Source: Paraburkholderia ultramafica (GTDB taxonomy: Bacteria; Pseudomonadota; Gammaproteobacteria; Burkholderiales; Burkholderiaceae). Taken from it: a stretch of DNA of 64,000 nt. Of this stretch, positions 25,096 to 34,908 are shown one piece after another. The notes beneath the pieces are model-generated. The model made no database searches. It worked only from the letters and a program-made list of their open reading frames with translations, and was not told where the DNA came from. Each line of letters opens with the position of its first letter. The first letter of the stretch is position 1. The stretch lies in NCBI RefSeq assembly GCF_902859915.1, contig NZ_CADIKK010000001.1, positions 248,001 through 312,000 on the forward strand. Direction: 5' to 3'. The position numbers were made by a program, and so were the translations under genes.

Positions 25096-25141
25096 TAGAG
25101 CAAGCGGTGGCGCGACGGCCTCGCACACGCGGCACAAAATG

Positions 25142-25175
25142 GAACAGCCCCATCGCTCACGCGATGGGGCTGTTC
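25142..25175. terminator. Bidirectional terminator between converging genes
   Basis: GAACAGCCCCATCGC and GCGATGGGGCTGTTC form a perfect 15-base stem with a four-base loop, between the 3' ends of the DUF2917 gene (plus) and the thiolase gene (minus). Confidence 0.85.
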
Positions 25176-25226
25176 ATGATGCTTTACAAAGCCGGAGCGC
25201 CGCAAACAGCGCCCCACGCTAAACCA

Positions 25227-26429
25227 TCACACGCGCTCTATAGCGATCGCGATGCCCTGGCCAACGCCGATACACATCGTGCAAAGTGCAAAACGGCCTT
25301 GCGTGCGCTGCAACTGATACATCGCGGTCGTCACCAGACGCGCGCCGCTCATGCCGAGCGGGTGGCCGAGCGCAATCGCGCCGCCGTTCGGATTCACGCG
25401 AGCGTCGTCGTCAGCGACGCCGAGCGCGCGCAGCACCGCAATCCCTTGCGAAGCGAACGCCTCGTTCAGCTCGATCACGTCGAACTGATCGATGGTCATG
25501 TTCAGACGCGCCAGCAGCTTTTGCGTGGCGGGTGCCGGGCCGATGCCCATCACGCGCGGCGCGACGCCGGCCGTGGCGATACCCAGCACGCGAGCACGCG
25601 GCGTGAGGCCGAAGCGCTTCGCGGTGGCTTCGTTGGCGAGCAGCAGAGCCGCCGCGCCATCGTTCACGCCCGATGCGTTGCCGGCCGTGACCGTGCCGTC
25701 CGGACGCACCACGCCCTTCAGTTTGGCCAGCGTTTCGAGGCTGGTCTCGCGCGGATGCTCGTCTTGCGACACCGTGATCGGATCGCCCTTCTTCTGCGCG
25801 ATCGTCACGCTGACGATTTCCTGCGCCAGCGTGCCGTCACGTTGCGCGCGAGCGGCTTTCTGCTGGCTGCGCAGCGCGAACGCGTCCTGATCGGCACGGC
25901 TGATGTGGTAGTCGGTCGCGACGTTCTCGCCGGTCTCCGGCATCGAGTCGACGCCGTACATCTGCTTCATCAGCGGGTTGACGAAACGCCAGCCGATCGT
26001 TGTGTCGTAGATGTCGGCCTGGCGCGAAAACGCGCTGCTCGCCTTGCCCATCACGAACGGTGCGCGGCTCATGCTTTCGACACCGCCGGCCACCATCAAC
26101 GCGGCCTCGCCCGACTTGATCGCGCGCGCCGCGATGCCGACCGCGTCCATGCCCGAGCCGCACAGACGGTTCACCGTCGAACCCGGCACGCCTTGCGGCA
26201 AGCCGGCCAGCAGCAGCGACATGCGCGCGACGTTGCGGTTGTCCTCACCGGCCTGGTTCGCGCAGCCGTAGATCACGTCGTCGATCGCGTTCCAGTCGAC
26301 CTCCTTGTTGCGCTCCATCAGCGCCTTGAGCGGCACCGCGCCCAGATCGTCGGCGCGCACCGACGACAGCGAACCTGCATAGCGGCCAATGGGGGTGCGA
26401 ATCGCGTCGCACAGGAATGCTTCGGTCAT
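25227..26429 (-). CDS. pcaF: 3-oxoadipyl-CoA thiolase
   Basis: A 400-residue thiolase from ATG 26429 with a GGAGAC ribosome site. The acylated Cys90 lies in [13 protein letters not shown]. The second-half signatures are [28 protein letters not shown] and the base Cys in [10 protein letters not shown]. Opening residues [20 protein letters not shown] and overall similarity fit the PcaF/PaaJ group, which cleaves 3-oxoadipyl-CoA to succinyl-CoA and acetyl-CoA in the beta-ketoadipate or phenylacetate pathway. No other pca or paa gene is in the window, so a general acetyl-CoA acyltransferase role cannot be excluded. Confidence 0.85.
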   Translation of the reverse strand: MTEAFLCDAIRTPIGRYAGSLSSVRADDLGAVPLKALMERNKEVDWNAIDDVIYGCANQAGEDNRNVARMSLLLAGLPQGVPGSTVNRLCGSGMDAVGIAARAIKSGEAALMVAGGVESMSRAPFVMGKASSAFSRQADIYDTTIGWRFVNPLMKQMYGVDSMPETGENVATDYHISRADQDAFALRSQQKAARAQRDGTLAQEIVSVTIAQKKGDPITVSQDEHPRETSLETLAKLKGVVRPDGTVTAGNASGVNDGAAALLLANEATAKRFGLTPRARVLGIATAGVAPRVMGIGPAPATQKLLARLNMTIDQFDVIELNEAFASQGIAVLRALGVADDDARVNPNGGAIALGHPLGMSGARLVTTAMYQLQRTQGRFALCTMCIGVGQGIAIAIERV

Positions 26430-26807
26430 GTGATGTCTCCAGTTGATGTGCTGCGTGCGCTGCGCCATGGCCGGCAAGCCGCGCTGGCGCGGACGGGATG
26501 CGCGAAAGCATCGGCCCGGCGAGCGTAACGGGAAGCGGCGGCACGGCAGCCGTCACGTCAAGGCAGCTTAGCGCAGGATAGTGAACGACGGTTTCGAAAT
26601 CGCCATTTGTTCTTTATACGAACACTCGGTCATATATCGAACAACCAGGCTCGATAATAGGCGCGTGCGCGAAACCGTGTCAAGCGCGGCCAGGCCCGCA
26701 CCAGGGAATACGTGCAGGCCGCGGGAGTACCGCAAAGCGTCGGACGAATCGCAAGCCCGTGCCGGCAAGCGCGCTGTGGCGGCGCCGGCACGGGCTTCTG
26801 GAGGGTT
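26430..26807. other. Intergenic region, thiolase promoter and denD terminator
   Basis: About 380 bases. The half near 26590-26660 is AT-rich and should hold the thiolase promoter. The half near 26753-26797 holds the terminator of the tetronate operon. No gene is supported. Confidence 0.45.
26753..26797 (-). terminator. Probable terminator of the tetronate operon
   Basis: AAGCCCGTGCCGGC (26753-26766) is perfectly complementary to 26784-26797 around a 17-base loop, just past the denD stop on the minus strand. The stem is very stable, but no U-tract follows, so termination may be only partial. Confidence 0.55.
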
Positions 26808-27788
26808 TCAGCGGAGCTGGATCTGCTCGTCCGCGATGTAGCTGCGGATCACGTCCGCGAAGCTGCGCTCGCCGCTCAGGCCCAGCCGTTCGGCGCGCGA
26901 CGTATCCCACCGCCCCGGCCAGCTGCCGACGATCTTCTCCACCCGCGCATCCGGCTCACGCACGATCCGGTTCGCGACCTCGTCGCCGGCGACCTCGCGC
27001 AGCGCGGCGATCATCTCGTCGACGCTCACCGAAATCCCCGGCAGGTTCAGCACGCGCTGGTTGCCGAGCGCGGCCGCGTCGAGTTCGAGTCCGGCGATCA
27101 GGCTCTCGATCGCCTTGCGCGGCGACAGCAGCCACAAACGCGTCGAGCCCGCGACCGGGCACACCGCCGCTTCACCGTTCAGCGGCTCGCGGATGATGCC
27201 GCTCGCGAACGACGATGCCGCCGCGTTCGGCCGCCCCGGCCGCACGCTGATGGTGGGCAGCCGCAACACGCGGCCGTCGACGAAACCACGCCGCGCGTAG
27301 TCGTTGAGCAGCAACTCCGCGATCGCCTTCTGCGCGCCGTACGACGATTGCGGATTCAACGCGGTGTCGTTCTGCACGACGTCGGGCAGGTCGCCGCCAT
27401 AGACCGCGACCGAACTCGTGAACACCACGCGCGGCCGATGCCCGCGCTGCCGGCAGGTTTCCAGCAGCAGGCGCGACGCATCCAGATTGATGCGCATGCC
27501 GAGATCGAAATCCGCTTCGGCCTGGCCGCTGACGATCGCGGCCAGATGGAAGATCGCAGAAGTCTTGTCGTCGATCACGCGCTCCAGCACCCTGCGCTCG
27601 GCGATGTCGCCCACTTCGGTACGCACGCGGCTGTCGCCCAAATCGCCCGCACGCACGACGTCGAGTAGCACCAGTTCGGTAATCGCTTGCGGTGCGCCTT
27701 GCGGGTCTTTCAGGAAGCCGCGCGACAGAAGTTCACGTGCGAGACGCTGGCCAAGAAAACCCGCGCCGCCGGTAATCAGTACTTTCAT
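26808..27788 (-). CDS. denD: D-erythronate dehydrogenase
   Basis: A 326-residue short-chain dehydrogenase/epimerase. The NAD-binding glycine motif is at the N-terminus (MKVLITGGAGFLGQRLA). The catalytic Ser region is VFTSSVAVYG and the YxxxK motif is SYGAQKAIAELL. RLPTISVRPGRPNAAASSF is characteristic of the DenD group. DenD oxidises D-erythronate to 2-oxo-tetronate, which OtnI isomerises to the 3-oxo form. Last gene of the tetronate operon, 25 bases after otnI; a hairpin follows. The assignment rests strongly on the operon. Confidence 0.88.
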   Translation of the reverse strand: MKVLITGGAGFLGQRLARELLSRGFLKDPQGAPQAITELVLLDVVRAGDLGDSRVRTEVGDIAERRVLERVIDDKTSAIFHLAAIVSGQAEADFDLGMRINLDASRLLLETCRQRGHRPRVVFTSSVAVYGGDLPDVVQNDTALNPQSSYGAQKAIAELLLNDYARRGFVDGRVLRLPTISVRPGRPNAAASSFASGIIREPLNGEAAVCPVAGSTRLWLLSPRKAIESLIAGLELDAAALGNQRVLNLPGISVSVDEMIAALREVAGDEVANRIVREPDARVEKIVGSWPGRWDTSRAERLGLSGERSFADVIRSYIADEQIQLR

Positions 27789-27813
27789 GATGAGTGTCCG
27801 TTGTTGTCCGTGG

Positions 27814-28602
27814 TTAGCGCTTGCCGTTCAGATACGGCTTGAGCCAGCCGAGGCCGGCCGAGGTGCCCGCGCGCGGCCGGTATTCGCAACCGATGTAGCC
27901 GTCGTAGCCGAGCGAGTCGATCAGCTCCAGCAGATACGGGTAGTTCAATTCGCCGATGTCGGGCTCGTGGCGCTCCGGCACGCCCGCGATCTGGATGTGG
28001 CCGATGCCGGCCATGTCGCGTTTGAGTTTCATCGCGAGATCGCCTTCGACGATCTGGCAGTGATAGCAGTCGAACTGCACCTTCAGATTCGGCGCGCCGA
28101 CTTCCGCGCAAATCGCCTGGGCATCGTCCTGACGGTTCAGGAAAAAGCCCGGCATGTCGCGCGTGTTGATCGGCTCGATCACGACCATGATGTTGTCGGG
28201 TTGCGCGGCCTGCGCGGCATAGGCGAGATTCTTCAGATACACATCGCGATGCTTCACGCGCGACTGATCCGCGCCGATCAGCCCGGCCATCACATGCAGC
28301 TTGCGATTGCCGAGCACGCGCGCGTATTCGAGCGCGGTCTCGACGCTGCGACGAAACTCGTCCTCGCGGCCCGGCAGCGAAGCGATGCCGCGTTCGCCAG
28401 CGGCCCAGTCGCCGGGCGGCGCATTGAAGAGCGCTTGCGTCAGACCGTTCGCGTCGAGCCGCGCCTTGATCTCGTCGGCGCGGAAATCGTACGGAAACAG
28501 ATACTCGACCGCTTCAAAGCCGTCTTTGGCGGCAGCGGCGAAACGGTCGATGAAAGCGTGCTCGTTGTACATCATCGTCAGGTTGGCGGCGAAACGAGGC
28601 AT
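27814..28602 (-). CDS. otnI: 2-oxo-tetronate isomerase (hydroxypyruvate isomerase family)
   Basis: A 262-residue TIM-barrel protein from ATG 28602 with an AAGGAG site. [54 protein letters not shown] and [10 protein letters not shown] are the metal- and substrate-binding segments of the hydroxypyruvate isomerase/OtnI family. In the tetronate pathway it interconverts 2-oxo- and 3-oxo-tetronate. It lies between the transporter gene and denD, which supports OtnI over the glyoxylate-pathway Hyi. Confidence 0.88.
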   Translation of the reverse strand: MPRFAANLTMMYNEHAFIDRFAAAAKDGFEAVEYLFPYDFRADEIKARLDANGLTQALFNAPPGDWAAGERGIASLPGREDEFRRSVETALEYARVLGNRKLHVMAGLIGADQSRVKHRDVYLKNLAYAAQAAQPDNIMVVIEPINTRDMPGFFLNRQDDAQAICAEVGAPNLKVQFDCYHCQIVEGDLAMKLKRDMAGIGHIQIAGVPERHEPDIGELNYPYLLELIDSLGYDGYIGCEYRPRAGTSAGLGWLKPYLNGKR

Positions 28603-28680
28603 GGCGACAACTCCTTGCAAACGGTGTGATCCAGCGCGCGGCATAAGCAATGGAAGCGTGCGCCGCGCGCCAACGTCGAT

Positions 28681-30015
28681 TTATCGATTGACCAGCTTCG
28701 CCGGCGTGAGCCACGTGGCAATCGCGCCGATCACCAGCATGCCGGCCAGCACATACATGCCGGTCTGCGTGCTGTGCGTGAGGTCTTTCAGATAGCCGAT
28801 CATGTACGGGCTCGCGAAGCCCGCGAGATTGCCGATCGAGTTGATGATCGCGATGCCGGCCGCGGCACTCGCGCCCGACATGAACGCGGTCGGCAGCGAC
28901 CAGAAGAGCGGCGCGCAGGTCAGCACGCCGGCGGCGGCCAACGACAGAAACGCGATCGACACCGTCGTGTTGTCCGCGAACGAAGCGGCCACCGTGAAGC
29001 CGACCGCGCCGAACAGCGCCGGCACGATCAGATGCCAGCGACGCTCGCGGCGCTTGTCGGCGCTATGCCCCATCACGTTCATCACGACGATCGCGCACAG
29101 GAACGGAATCGCGCTCAGCAGACCGATGTTGAACGCGCCGCTCACACCCGTCGATTTGACGAGCGTCGGCATCCAGAACGTCAGGCCGTATTGCCCGGTG
29201 ACGAACGCGAAATAGATCAGCGACATCCACCACGTGCGCGGATCGCGGAACACCGCGCCGAGCGAGTGCTTGTGGGTCTTTTCCTGCGGTTGCGCGGCGG
29301 CGATTTCATCGGCGAGCAGGCGCTTCTCGGATTCGTTCAGCCACTTCGCACTGGCAATGCCGTTGTCGAGATACAGGATCGTCGCGATACCGATCGCGAT
29401 CGCGGGGATCGCTTCGATCAGGAACATCCATTGCCAGCCCGCGAAGCCCGAGCTGTTATGGAACGTCTGCATGATCCAGCCGGACAGCGGGTTGCCGAAG
29501 ATCCCCGACACCGGAATCGCCGACATGAACACCGCGATGATCTTCGCGCGCCGATGCGACGGAAACCAGTAGGTCAGATACAGGATCACGCCCGGATAGA
29601 AACCGGCCTCGGCGAGACCCAGCAGGAAGCGCAGCAGATAGAACTGCATCGGCGTTTTCACGAACACGAACACCGCGGACAGCAAACCCCACGTGATCAT
29701 GATCCGCGCGATCCAGATCCGCGCGCCGAGCTTGTGCATCAGGATGTTGCTCGGCAACTCGAACAGGAAGTAGCCGATGAAGAACACACCGGCGCCCAGC
29801 CCGAACACCGTTTCGCTGAACGCGAGATCCTGCGACATCTGCAGCTTCGCGAAGCCGACGTTCACGCGGTCCAGATAGGCGACCACGTAGCACAGCATCA
29901 GAAACGGCACGATGCGCCAGAACACCTTCTTGTAGGTGCGTTCAACTTCGGCAGCGCCGGGTTGTGCCGCGCGTGCGGCAACGGGACGGCTGGCTGCGGC
30001 CTGATACGAGCTCAT
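28681..30015 (-). CDS. MFS transporter of the anion:cation symporter (ACS) family, likely tetronate importer
   Basis: A 444-residue inner-membrane protein with about 12 membrane segments. FLMLCYVVAYLDRVNVGFAKLQM near the N-terminus and GLAEAGFYPGVILYLTYWFPSHRRAK are ACS-family signatures, shared with hexuronate, galactonate and tartrate carriers. The ribosome site GAAGGAGAC precedes ATG 30015. Its position between otnC and otnI makes L-threonate or D-erythronate the likely cargo, imported with protons. Confidence 0.88.
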   Translation of the reverse strand: MSSYQAAASRPVAARAAQPGAAEVERTYKKVFWRIVPFLMLCYVVAYLDRVNVGFAKLQMSQDLAFSETVFGLGAGVFFIGYFLFELPSNILMHKLGARIWIARIMITWGLLSAVFVFVKTPMQFYLLRFLLGLAEAGFYPGVILYLTYWFPSHRRAKIIAVFMSAIPVSGIFGNPLSGWIMQTFHNSSGFAGWQWMFLIEAIPAIAIGIATILYLDNGIASAKWLNESEKRLLADEIAAAQPQEKTHKHSLGAVFRDPRTWWMSLIYFAFVTGQYGLTFWMPTLVKSTGVSGAFNIGLLSAIPFLCAIVVMNVMGHSADKRRERRWHLIVPALFGAVGFTVAASFADNTTVSIAFLSLAAAGVLTCAPLFWSLPTAFMSGASAAAGIAIINSIGNLAGFASPYMIGYLKDLTHSTQTGMYVLAGMLVIGAIATWLTPAKLVNR

Positions 30016-30083
30016 GCAATGTCTCCTTCATGAAATAGCCTGATACTTCGCCGTGGGCGGCGTGGCTTTGTTGTGTCGGGTTT

Positions 30084-30746
30084 CTACCAGCGCGCGCCGA
30101 ACACGGCGCGCAGTTCTTCGAGTGCGGCTTCGTCGAGCGGTGCGGGCCGCGGATTCGTCATCAGCCACAGGCGCGCGGTCTCCTCGAGTTCTTCGAGTGC
30201 ATATGAGGCCTGCGCGACGGAGCGCTCCCATACCACCGGGCCGAGACGCTCGAGCAACACCGCGCGAACGGTGTCGGCGAGCGCGGCGATCTGCGCAGCC
30301 ACTTGCGGATCGCCGGGGCGTTTGTAGCGAATCAGCGGGACGTGGCCCACTTTCATCACGTAGTACGGCGTGAGCGGCGGCAACACATCCGTCTCGTTCC
30401 AAACGCCCGCGAGCGTCAACGCGACCAGATGCGTCGAATGCGTATGGACGATGCCGCGAGCTTCACCGTTGCGCGCATAGATGCCGCGATGCAGCGCCAG
30501 CGTCTTCGATGGCTTGCCGCCCGAAACAGCGTGGCCGTCGAAATCGACCTTGGCGATCTCGGCGGGATCGAGCCGGCCCAGGCACGCGTCGGTCGGCGTG
30601 ATCAGCCAGCCGTCGTCGAGCCGCGCGCTGATGTTGCCGGCGGTGCCCACCGTATAGCCGCGCTGATAAAGACTCGCGCCGCTCACGCAGATTTCCTCGC
30701 GCACGCGCGCTTCGTTGCTCGTATGGAGTGCGGGCGTGCCGGTCAT
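30084..30746 (-). CDS. otnC: 3-oxo-tetronate 4-phosphate decarboxylase
   Basis: A 220-residue class II aldolase/adducin-family protein. GTAGNISARLDDGWLITPTDAC is the phosphate-binding segment. The zinc ligands are HTHS (VHTHSTHLVAL) and a later His (VGHVPLI). The family's decarboxylase branch OtnC converts 3-oxo-tetronate 4-phosphate to dihydroxyacetone phosphate and CO2. Its ATG overlaps the otnK stop as ATGA, consistent with tight coupling of the kinase and decarboxylase. Confidence 0.9.
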   Translation of the reverse strand: MTGTPALHTSNEARVREEICVSGASLYQRGYTVGTAGNISARLDDGWLITPTDACLGRLDPAEIAKVDFDGHAVSGGKPSKTLALHRGIYARNGEARGIVHTHSTHLVALTLAGVWNETDVLPPLTPYYVMKVGHVPLIRYKRPGDPQVAAQIAALADTVRAVLLERLGPVVWERSVAQASYALEELEETARLWLMTNPRPAPLDEAALEELRAVFGARW

Positions 30747-32059
30747 TGCGCGGCTCCGTTGAGATGACGCAGCGCCTTGTCGAAGAAATCGGTCGTGCCG
30801 AAGTTGCCCGACTTCAGCGCGAGCGCGAGCGGCGCGGCGCCGGTGGTCGCCGTCGCCGGCACGCCGGGATCGATCTGCGCGCCGATGCGCAGCGTGCGCA
30901 CGTCGAGCGCCTGCACGACCGCGCCCGACGTCTCGCCACCGGCCACCACGAATTTGCGTACGCCGCGTCCGTGCAAGCCGCGCGCGATCGACGCCAACGT
31001 GGATTCGACCAGATGCCCCGCTTCGTTGACGCCGAGTTCGCGCTGCACCGCTTTCACTTCGTCGGGCGTGGCGGTCGCGTAGATCAGCACGGGCTCGGCG
31101 CGCTCGAGACAGGTCTGCGCGAAGGCCAGCGCCTGCTCGACGACGGGTTCGCCGCGCGCCGCCGCCAGCGGATCGATGCGGAACGCCGGCCGGGTGGCGC
31201 GCCATGCCGCTACCTGCGCATTGGTCGCTTTCGACGCGCTGCCGGCCAGCACCACCGACAAGCCTTCGACGCGCGGCAACTGCGCGGCGTCGGCCTGCTC
31301 GGCGAGCAAGCCCGCACGGCGAAAGTTGGCCGGCAGGCCCAACGCGACGCCGGAGCCGCCCGTGATCAGCGTGAGGTCCGCACAGGCTTCGCCGAGCACG
31401 TGGAGATCGGCGTCGGACACCGCGTCGGCGATCGCCATGCGTACGCCGTCGGTGCGCAACGCGTCGAACGCTGCGCGCACGCCTGACACGCCCTTGGCCA
31501 CCGCGTCATAACGCACGAGGCCGACTTTCGCCTGGGTCTGTCGTTGCAGCACGCGCACGAGGTTCGCATCGCGCATCGGCGTGAGCGGATGGTTTTCCAT
31601 CCCCGACTCGTTGAGCAGCACGTCGCCGACGAACAGATGGCCGCGAAAGATCGTGCGGCCGTTCTCGGGAAAGGCCGGGCAGGCAATCGTAAAAGCGCTG
31701 GTGCCGGCGTTGCCATCGGCGCTCAGCGCATCGAGCAACGCATCTGTCACCTGGCCGATGTTGCCCGCATCGGTCGAATCGAAAGTCGAGCAGTACTTGA
31801 AGAAGAACTGGCGGCAGCCTTGCGCGCGCAGCCAGTCGAGTGCGGCGAGCGATTGCGCGACCGCGTCGGCGGCCGGAATGTTGCGCGACTTCAGCGCGAC
31901 CACCAGCGCGTCGGCCTCGATCGTTTCGTTCGACGCGGGCACGCCGATGGTTTGCACCGTGCGCATGCCGCCACGCACCAGCATATTGGCGAGATCGGTG
32001 GCGCCGGTGAAGTCATCCGCGATACAGCCCAACAGCGCGCGTTTCGTAGTAGCCGTCAT
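30743..32059 (-). CDS. otnK: 3-oxo-tetronate kinase (DUF1537 family)
   Basis: A 438-residue four-carbon acid sugar kinase. The N-terminal DUF1537 domain has LLGCIADDFTGATDLANML and FFKYCSTFDSTDAGNIGQV, the substrate-binding segments. The C-terminal nucleotide-binding domain has VVAGGETSGAVVQAL and KSGNFGTTDFF. It phosphorylates 3-oxo-tetronate at C4. It is 15 bases downstream of ltnD and overlaps otnC. GGAG precedes ATG 32059. Confidence 0.92.
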   Translation of the reverse strand: MTATTKRALLGCIADDFTGATDLANMLVRGGMRTVQTIGVPASNETIEADALVVALKSRNIPAADAVAQSLAALDWLRAQGCRQFFFKYCSTFDSTDAGNIGQVTDALLDALSADGNAGTSAFTIACPAFPENGRTIFRGHLFVGDVLLNESGMENHPLTPMRDANLVRVLQRQTQAKVGLVRYDAVAKGVSGVRAAFDALRTDGVRMAIADAVSDADLHVLGEACADLTLITGGSGVALGLPANFRRAGLLAEQADAAQLPRVEGLSVVLAGSASKATNAQVAAWRATRPAFRIDPLAAARGEPVVEQALAFAQTCLERAEPVLIYATATPDEVKAVQRELGVNEAGHLVESTLASIARGLHGRGVRKFVVAGGETSGAVVQALDVRTLRIGAQIDPGVPATATTGAAPLALALKSGNFGTTDFFDKALRHLNGAAQ

Positions 32060-32074
32060 AGCAAGCTCTCCTGC

Positions 32075-32965
32075 TTACTTCGCCGCCGGCACATCAATGC
32101 CGGGGAAAATCTTGATGACCGCGGAGTCGTCTTCACCGCCGTGGCCGGCCGTCGACGCCATCATGAACATCTGATGCGCTGCCGCCGACAGCGGCAGCGG
32201 GAATTTCGAACGACGCGCGGTATCGAGCACGAGCCCCAGATCCTTGACGAAGATATCGACCGCCGACAGCGGCGTGTAGTCGCCCGCGAGAATGTGCGGC
32301 ACGCGGTTCTCGAACATCCACGAATTGCCCGCGCTGTGCGTGATCACGTCGTACAGCGCGTCGGGATCGACGCCTTCGCGCAAACCGAGCGCCATCGCCT
32401 CGGCGGCCACCGCAATATGCACCCCGGCCAGCAACTGATTGATGATTTTCACTTTCGACCCCGCGCCATGCGCCGAACCGAGGCGATACACCTTGCCCGC
32501 CATCGCGGCCAGCACGTCCTCGCACGCGGCGTAGGCCGCGGCCGTACCGGACGTCATCATCGTCATCTCGCCGGAAGCGGCGCGCGCCGCGCCGCCTGAA
32601 ACCGGCGCGTCGAGCATCTGCAACCCGGCCGCCTCGACCCGCTTGCCGAGTTCGATCGCGAAGTCCGGCGCGACCGTCGCACTCGCGATCACCACGCCGC
32701 CCTGCTTCATGGCTGCCACCGCGCCCTGCTCGCCGAACAGCACGGCTTCGGTCTGCGCGGCATTCACGACCAGCGTGACGACCACTTCGCACTGCGCGCC
32801 GAGTTCGGCTGGCGTTGCGCAACCCACGCCGCCTTCGGCGACGAACGCCTGCAGCACCTCGCTGCGCAGATCGCAGGCGTGGACCCGAAAACCCCCGCGC
32901 ATCAACGAGCGCGCGACACCCAGGCCCATTGCACCAAGACCGATGACACCGACATTTCTGGACAT
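32075..32965 (-). CDS. ltnD: L-threonate dehydrogenase
   Basis: A 296-residue beta-hydroxyacid dehydrogenase from ATG 32965 with a TTGGAGG site. The dinucleotide-binding motif is VGVIGLGAMGLGVARSL. MLDAPVSGGAARAASGEMTMM is the substrate loop and SKVKIINQLLAGVH carries the catalytic Lys. LtnD oxidises L-threonate to 2-oxo-tetronate. A 3-hydroxyisobutyrate-type enzyme is the generic alternative, but neighbours otnK, otnC and otnI point to threonate. Confidence 0.9.
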   Translation of the reverse strand: MSRNVGVIGLGAMGLGVARSLMRGGFRVHACDLRSEVLQAFVAEGGVGCATPAELGAQCEVVVTLVVNAAQTEAVLFGEQGAVAAMKQGGVVIASATVAPDFAIELGKRVEAAGLQMLDAPVSGGAARAASGEMTMMTSGTAAAYAACEDVLAAMAGKVYRLGSAHGAGSKVKIINQLLAGVHIAVAAEAMALGLREGVDPDALYDVITHSAGNSWMFENRVPHILAGDYTPLSAVDIFVKDLGLVLDTARRSKFPLPLSAAAHQMFMMASTAGHGGEDDSAVIKIFPGIDVPAAK

Positions 32966-33053
32966 GCTTGACCTCCAAGAATTCGTTATGCGTTGCTGCG
33001 CCCGATGGGCCTGTGCGTTCGCCGGAGCCCGACCCCGCGCTATGCAGTGAACC

Positions 33054-33758
33054 TCAGCAAATACCTGCTTCCGCCAGCCGCCGCGCGGCGTTGTACATAT
33101 GGGTTCGCGCCGCGTTGCGCGCCGCCATCGGATCGCCCGCGCGAATCGCGGCGGCGATGGCCGCGTGCTCTTCGCGCACCTGACGTGAAAAGTCCTCGCG
33201 CAGCGCTTCATTGCGGCGCGTGACGACCGTGCCGGCTTCCAGATACTGATTCAGGAACGTGAGCGTTTTGAGGAAATACGGATTGCCGGTGGCCGCCGCG
33301 ATCGCGCGATGAAACGCGACGTCTTCAGCGACGCCGTCTTCGCCTTCGGCCACCGCCTGCTCGATCCTGGCGAGCGCCGCGTCGATCGACGCCATGTCGG
33401 CATCGGTGCGGCGCATCGCGGCTTCCGACGCGACTTCCGCCTCGATCGCCCGACGCAGCGCGAGGATCTGCACCACCGAACCGGGCTCGACTGCTTCGGC
33501 GTAGTCGATCCGCAGCGGCCGGATCGCGCCGTGCGCCGCGATGAACACGCCGCTGCCCTGGCGCGGCTCGACCACACCCTCGTTCTTCAGCCGCGAGATC
33601 GCCTCGCGGATCACCGTGCGGCTCACGCCGAACTGCTGCGCCAGCACGGCCTCGGTCGGCAGCTTGCCGCCGCGCTCGAAGGTGCCTTTGTCGATCTGCT
33701 TGAGAAGCTGCTGCGCGACGGTGTCGCTCAGCGCCCGGGCAGGAATCTTATCGAACAT
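33054..33758 (-). CDS. GntR/FadR-type regulator of the tetronate operon
   Basis: A 234-residue regulator. The winged helix is at residues ~10-75 (LSDTVAQQLLKQIDKGTFERG, FGVSRTVIREAISRLKNEGV). The C-terminal FadR-like (FCD) helical domain has AEDVAFHRAIAAATGNPYF, with metal-binding His residues including the one in RTHMYNAARRL. It is the first gene on the strand, 88 bases upstream of ltnD, and very likely represses the operon until a tetronate intermediate binds. Also divergent from the IclR gene. Confidence 0.9.
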   Translation of the reverse strand: MFDKIPARALSDTVAQQLLKQIDKGTFERGGKLPTEAVLAQQFGVSRTVIREAISRLKNEGVVEPRQGSGVFIAAHGAIRPLRIDYAEAVEPGSVVQILALRRAIEAEVASEAAMRRTDADMASIDAALARIEQAVAEGEDGVAEDVAFHRAIAAATGNPYFLKTLTFLNQYLEAGTVVTRRNEALREDFSRQVREEHAAIAAAIRAGDPMAARNAARTHMYNAARRLAEAGIC

Positions 33759-33783
33759 CGATGCCTCGATTGATCATGTTATC

Positions 33784-33797
33784 TGGTCATCATACAA
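33784..33797. promoter_or_regulatory. Possible GntR operator
   Basis: TGGTCATCATACAA, a near-palindrome of the TGGT-N6-ACAA form, lies about 25 bases upstream of the GntR start in AT-rich DNA. FadR-type regulators bind TGGT/ACCA-like half sites. Position and shape are suggestive only. Confidence 0.3.
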
Positions 33798-33966
33798 ATT
33801 TTAGATGCGGTCGGCAACCGCGCAAACCCTGGGATTTTTTGGCCAAATCCGCGTTAAGTTGGCGAAACAGAAGGCTTAAGCTATCGTCACGCCTTTGCGC
33901 AGCAGCGCGCCACGAGAACCGGCGCGGCCGTCGTGCGCACTTTCCCGAACCCATCTTTGAAGGCCC

Positions 33967-34791
33967 ATGAGCAAAGCCCTGCCGCCGTCTGCCGCCGTTC
34001 CCGTCAGCGCCGAACCGGCCCCGGACAAACCGGGTGACTCGTATGTGCAGTCGTTCGCGCGGGGCCTCGCGGTCATCCGCGCGTTCGACGCGACGCGCCC
34101 CGAACAGACGCTCACCGACGTCGCCACCGCGACCGGCCTCACGCGCGCCGGCGCGCGCCGCATCCTGCTGACCCTGCAGACGCTCGGCTATGTGGAAGCC
34201 GAGGGCCGCCTGTTCCGCCTCACGCCGAAGATTCTCGACCTCGGTTTCGCGTACCTGACGTCGATGCCGTTCTGGAATCTCGCCGAACCGGTGATGGAAG
34301 AACTGTCGGCGCAGGTCCACGAGAGCTGCTCGGCGGCCGTGCTCGACCGCACCGAGATCGTCTACGTGCTACGCGTGCCGACCCACAAGATCATGACCAT
34401 CAATCTGTCGATCGGCAGCCGCCTGCCCGCGTATTGCACGTCGATGGGCCGCGTGCTGCTGGCCGCGCTCGACGACGAAACGCTCGACGCGACGCTCAGT
34501 TCGGCGCCGCTCTACGCGCATACGCCGCGCACCGTGACCGACAAGGAAGAGTTGAAGAAGCTGATCGCCCAGGTGCGCCGCCAGGGGTGGGCGATCGTCG
34601 ATCAGGAACTGGAAGGCGGGCTGATCTCGCTGTCCGCGCCGATCCGCAATCGCCAGGGGCGCGTGATCGCGGCGATGAACATCAGCGGCAATGCGCAGCG
34701 CAATTCGGCGAAGCAGATGGTGAAGGCGTTTCTGGAGCCGTTGCAGCACGCCGCGCAGACTGTGTCGGAGATGGTCGCGCGGCGCGGGTGA
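33967..34791 (+). CDS. IclR-family transcriptional regulator (PcaR/PobR-like)
   Basis: A 274-residue regulator. The N-terminal winged helix (SFARGLAVIRAFDATRPEQT, TRAGARRILLTLQTLGYV) is followed by the effector domain (VHESCSAAVLDRTEIVYVLR, AYCTSMGRVLLAALDD, VDQELEGGLISLSAPIR). SYVQSFARGLAVI resembles the PcaU/PcaR/PobR group, which controls beta-ketoadipate genes. The thiolase pcaF is 7.5 kb away on the far side of the tetronate operon. It is divergent from the GntR gene, so control of nearby genes is also possible. GAAGG precedes ATG 33967. Confidence 0.88.
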   Translation: MSKALPPSAAVPVSAEPAPDKPGDSYVQSFARGLAVIRAFDATRPEQTLTDVATATGLTRAGARRILLTLQTLGYVEAEGRLFRLTPKILDLGFAYLTSMPFWNLAEPVMEELSAQVHESCSAAVLDRTEIVYVLRVPTHKIMTINLSIGSRLPAYCTSMGRVLLAALDDETLDATLSSAPLYAHTPRTVTDKEELKKLIAQVRRQGWAIVDQELEGGLISLSAPIRNRQGRVIAAMNISGNAQRNSAKQMVKAFLEPLQHAAQTVSEMVARRG

Positions 34792-34908
34792 AGGTGGCTC
34801 GATCGAGCGGTCAATCGCTCCTTCAATCAATCCGGTTTATTCGCGGTCTCCCTGAGCATCGAGACCGCTTCGTCAGGTCGCTGGCTGCGGCGCGCGTTCA
34901 GCGTCGGC

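Noticed and set aside
24963-26528. Plus-strand open frame of over 500 codons across the thiolase gene
   Set aside because: Antisense of pcaF. The translation is Arg/His/Ala-rich with no family features.
28774-30033. Plus-strand open frame across the tetronate transporter
   Set aside because: Antisense artefact of a GC-rich membrane protein gene; the translation is highly charged and lacks motifs.
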